From Phytophthora colocasiae (Eukaryota; Oomycota; Peronosporomycetes; Peronosporales; Peronosporaceae): 64,000 bases of DNA. Position numbers and translations under genes: made by a program. The notes beneath the pieces were generated by a model. It made no database searches. It was not told the origin of the DNA and worked only from the letters and a program-made list of their open reading frames with translations. Location: NCBI GenBank assembly GCA_018806915.1, contig JAGKQI010000089.1:248001-312000 (forward strand), read 5' to 3'. Of the stretch, positions 61,241-64,000 are shown piece by piece (the stretch's first letter is position 1; the number at the start of each line of letters is the position of its first letter).

Positions 61241-63402
61241 CTATCAGTTTCGCTACACTGAGTCGACTTGAAAAAGAACCGCTCAGTTTCCTGTCCTAAG
61301 CTGTAAACTTGCTAATAGGTTTAAATAGGTGATGTGATGGCTGGGCTGTCCAGTACATGTGGTACATATCCTTCCCATCTTTTGCGGATGGGAAAATGGA
61401 TGCTGAGACCGCGGTGGTTGGAGCTGCTTCAGGCTGAGTTGACGGCTGAAGAGTTGAATCTGGGAGAAAAGGGAGATGTGGGACAAGGTTATGTCCCTTG
61501 CGACAATTTGATAGATCTGTGGAAGAAAGATATTAACCTTCACCTGTACTGCAAAGGGGCCCAAATAATCAGAAGTGTTCCTCAGAAAGTGCGCAACACT
61601 GAAAGGCATAAACACTCAATCTGATCACCGGACTTTCCCCGACGATGAGTGTCTAAAGGTTGGCAGAAAGTCTCTCAGACGAATGTATCTCTGAGAGACC
61701 TCATCCCGTTGCCGTCCTGTGTGACGATGATGGTTCAAGGATTGTACAATTATACCTACCGATGCTAAGTATCGCGCACCGGACGTAGCGCACCCCTCGC
61801 ATACCCTAATTGGACTTGTGCGTCGTGGCATACGTGCTCCACACCCTAATAACACCCATGGATTTCTGGTATCATACACGAAACTCTGATATCACACCAT
61901 GGAAGTCTGACGTACATGACTCTGATACCCTGACTCTGGTAAACACAAGTCGGATGTGCCCGGCTTATACAAGCAACATTCCAGACACTACCTGTTTCCG
62001 ATATACAGACTTCGATGATCAGACCCCAGAGTCACGACTCTGGTATCCAGGCTACGCTGTACATAACTCTGATGAACATGATTCCAGACTCCTGATGAAC
62101 AGGATACAAGACTCCGACACTCTGAAGTCCACCCCATACTGAAACCAAGTGTATCCAACACGACCTCACGCATTCAAGTGATAGCAACCAGCCCATCCCT
62201 GTAAAGACATCATAATGTGTCGACTCGACAAGATCTGCTGCATCGACTACTATAGTGAGACCAAGTGAAGACTCCTGAGTTATACTGAGACCAACTGTAC
62301 CTGAGATATGCCAGAAGAGAATACAGAAGACAGAAGAAAGAGAGAGAGATACGAGATAGATAACCAGAGAATTTAATTTACCTTGTTACGACAAGCGCTA
62401 TCTGCCTGTTGCTTCATTATAGTATTAGGCCACAACAAGACTTTGAGTTGTGTGATCTCTCATCTATCAAGCCCTTTTAGGTGGAGATTAGCGTAACGTA
62501 GAGACCTGAGAGGACCCACCTATTCCATTTCCTAGTTGGGTCGTTTGTCTTGTCTCTAGCGGTAGTTCATTTCATGTTGTACGTTTGGACAGATTCTGAG
62601 TGCTAGACAGTCGCTCTCACGACGCTCGGTAGACTGGTATATATAACCGATTGTGTATTGGTTTATTTCCCTCTATATATTAGATGGTGGTGCGCGAAAG
62701 TTACGGGACTACCAGACAGACCAGGTGTCTGGTGAACATTTCCCTAGTTGACCTGGAGTACTAGCCCACTGCTCAAGAGCCAGGAAAGAATAAGAGCAGC
62801 TACATATTTGTATATCAGAACTCTATATCGCGGTTATCTCGGAAGTCTGGTAACAGGACTTCCCATTGTATTAATTCCTCTTTTGACGACAGAAATCTCT
62901 GGTGAACACTAGTGTTTACCAGAGAATGTTCGACTCCCAAGCGCTCCTATGAGGACCAGAAGGACACCCGACGGTCTACGCAAGGAACCCTCACTCTCAC
63001 CAACACTTCCGGTCTCATTACCAAGACAACGAACCTACGAGGACAGCACAATGTAACACACGCCCGCCTTGCTGTGTGACTCTGATATCACTACCGGTAG
63101 TCACACTTCCGGGTTCACTGTACGCCCCTGCACCGCGGTAAAGGTTGCACCGACTTCGCGACAGGAGAAGGTGACAGTCGTGTATCGCCCAATGTCTGCA
63201 GCATGGTTCTCATGGTGCTTAATCCCTCGGCTTAATCACATCTATCAAGATGGTTGCGACTACTAGCGACGTTCTTCTGCTTTGTGAAGTATCGACGCTT
63301 TTCTAAAGCTTATAATCTAACTCATTTCATCTTTTGACGTCCACTGCACACTTCTTCTCCTCCTTCTTCCTTCTACACTACCTACGCTACTCGCCAGAGG
63401 TT
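61241..63402. other. 2.2-kb repeat-like stretch with no supported gene
   Basis: Short frames only. At 61850-62130 there are repeated ACTCTGATA, CTCTGGTAT and GACTCTGG words (eight or more) in an irregular array. 62200-63400 is AT-rich in parts (TATATATAACC at 62639, CTCTATATATTAG at 62673) and probably contains the 5' LTR and leader of the Copia element whose gag begins at 63403, but no repeat pair was available to define it. Confidence 0.4.
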
Positions 63403-64000
63403 ATGAGCCCAAGACAAGCCTCAAGCGACGACTTCCCACGACTCATCGGCGCCGAGAACTTCGACGTGTGGAAGGCTCGCGTGTGCGCAGCACTCGATGG
63501 CAAGCACCTACTCGGCTACGTGAAGCAGCTCGACTACGATGGTGTGTCAGACGATGAGAGTGAAGACAGCACTAACGACTTGCACGACGACGATAACCCT
63601 CCTACCAAGGCCACCAAGGATGCTGATGTCGACTCTGAAGCTGTGAACTACGAGGAGAGCGATGATGACCTAAAGCCGCCCTCGGACTCTGATGGTGACT
63701 CTGGAGCCAGCTCAGATGGATCGATCAAGCGCAAGGACCTTCCAGTTTCCAAGCTCGCCGAGCACGTAAGCACCTGAAGAAAGAGAAGCCTCAGCCTCTT
63801 ACCCAGCCGTCGCCAAGAAGCCAAGACCAAAGCCTTCTTGATGAAGACGATGGACAACATGCATGCGCGTCTGGTCAAGAATCTCAAGACTTCCTACGAG
63901 ATTTTAACTACATCTGCCAGAAGTACGAGGGAGCAGCATTTCACGGTGACCCGTATTTCATCCAACCCTACTTGATGGAGATCAAGTATGAGGAAGGATC
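63403..64000 (+). pseudogene. Copia gag, frameshifted, running off the window
   Basis: ATG 63403 opens MSPRQASSDDFPRLIGAENFDVWKARVCAALDGKHLLGYV, the Copia gag (UBN2-type) start, followed by an acidic Asp/Ser-rich insertion. A stop occurs at 63775. The gag continues in other frames: FLMKTMDNMHARLVKNLKTSYEI (about 63838) and YICQKYEGAAFHGDPYF (about 63910), a usual later gag block. So at least two frameshifts are present. Pol would lie beyond the window edge. Confidence 0.8.

Noticed and set aside
1..64000. tRNA, rRNA, CRISPR arrays or bacterial operon structure
   Set aside because: None was seen. Short GT-AG introns and retroelements show a eukaryotic nuclear region, so CRISPR is not expected.

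Overview
The window looks like a piece of an oomycete nuclear genome, most likely Phytophthora or a close relative. This is inferred from compact eukaryotic genes with short GT-AG introns (about 55 to 100 nt), intergenic gaps often below 200 bp, an oomycete-like initiator motif upstream of one gene, a ciliary gene (B9D1), and dense Gypsy, Copia, hAT and Tc1/mariner remains mixed with an ankyrin-repeat family of the type expanded in Phytophthora. No database search was possible. Family names rest on reading the proteins, and all intron coordinates were read by hand.

Layout. 1-1.65 kb is a frameshifted hAT transposase. 2.1-7.2 kb carries a small hypothetical gene, a secreted 2-oxoglutarate-oxygenase-like protein with a Thr/Pro-rich tail, and the microtubule plus-end protein EB1 with a nearly identical truncated copy beside it. 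7.6-24.2 kb is a conserved housekeeping island: a basic hypothetical protein, AMPK/SNF1 beta subunit, TMEM258/Ost5, pinin, B9D1, two CTP:phosphocholine cytidylyltransferases flanking RGP1, CCDC115/Vma22, ARMC6, RAD6-type E2, a golgin-A7/ERF4-like protein, TFIIB and DPM3. Most neighbours here are head-to-head or tail-to-tail, with gaps as small as 74-112 bp.

24.3-47.5 kb is a fast-evolving zone. It holds two long Tc1/mariner-type transposase ORFs, two intact ankyrin-repeat genes (636-frame and 619-residue class), and several ankyrin pseudogenes. One ankyrin pseudogene is split by a complete but decayed Gypsy element (191/194-bp LTRs, AATGG target duplication); another is split by a ~480-bp inverted-repeat element. 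A GH19 chitinase and a prolyl oligopeptidase gene are the intact non-repeat genes in this zone.

47.9-64 kb is almost entirely retroelement. A Copia element on the minus strand is fused upstream to a coiled-coil ORF. A Gypsy element on the plus strand has a nearly intact polyprotein and a 3' LTR but no recognisable 5' LTR. A decayed dynein heavy-chain fragment and the start of another Copia gag follow.

The most unusual feature is that both Gypsy elements carry a long antisense reading frame in the interval between the integrase region and the 3' LTR. In the first, this antisense frame encodes a chromodomain-like segment followed by a Cys/His domain resembling a papain-fold peptidase. In the second it is a Pro/Ser-rich coiled-coil protein that overlaps the sense chromodomain. 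The contrast between the 7.6-24.2 kb island and the rest fits the 'two-speed' genome organisation described for Phytophthora.
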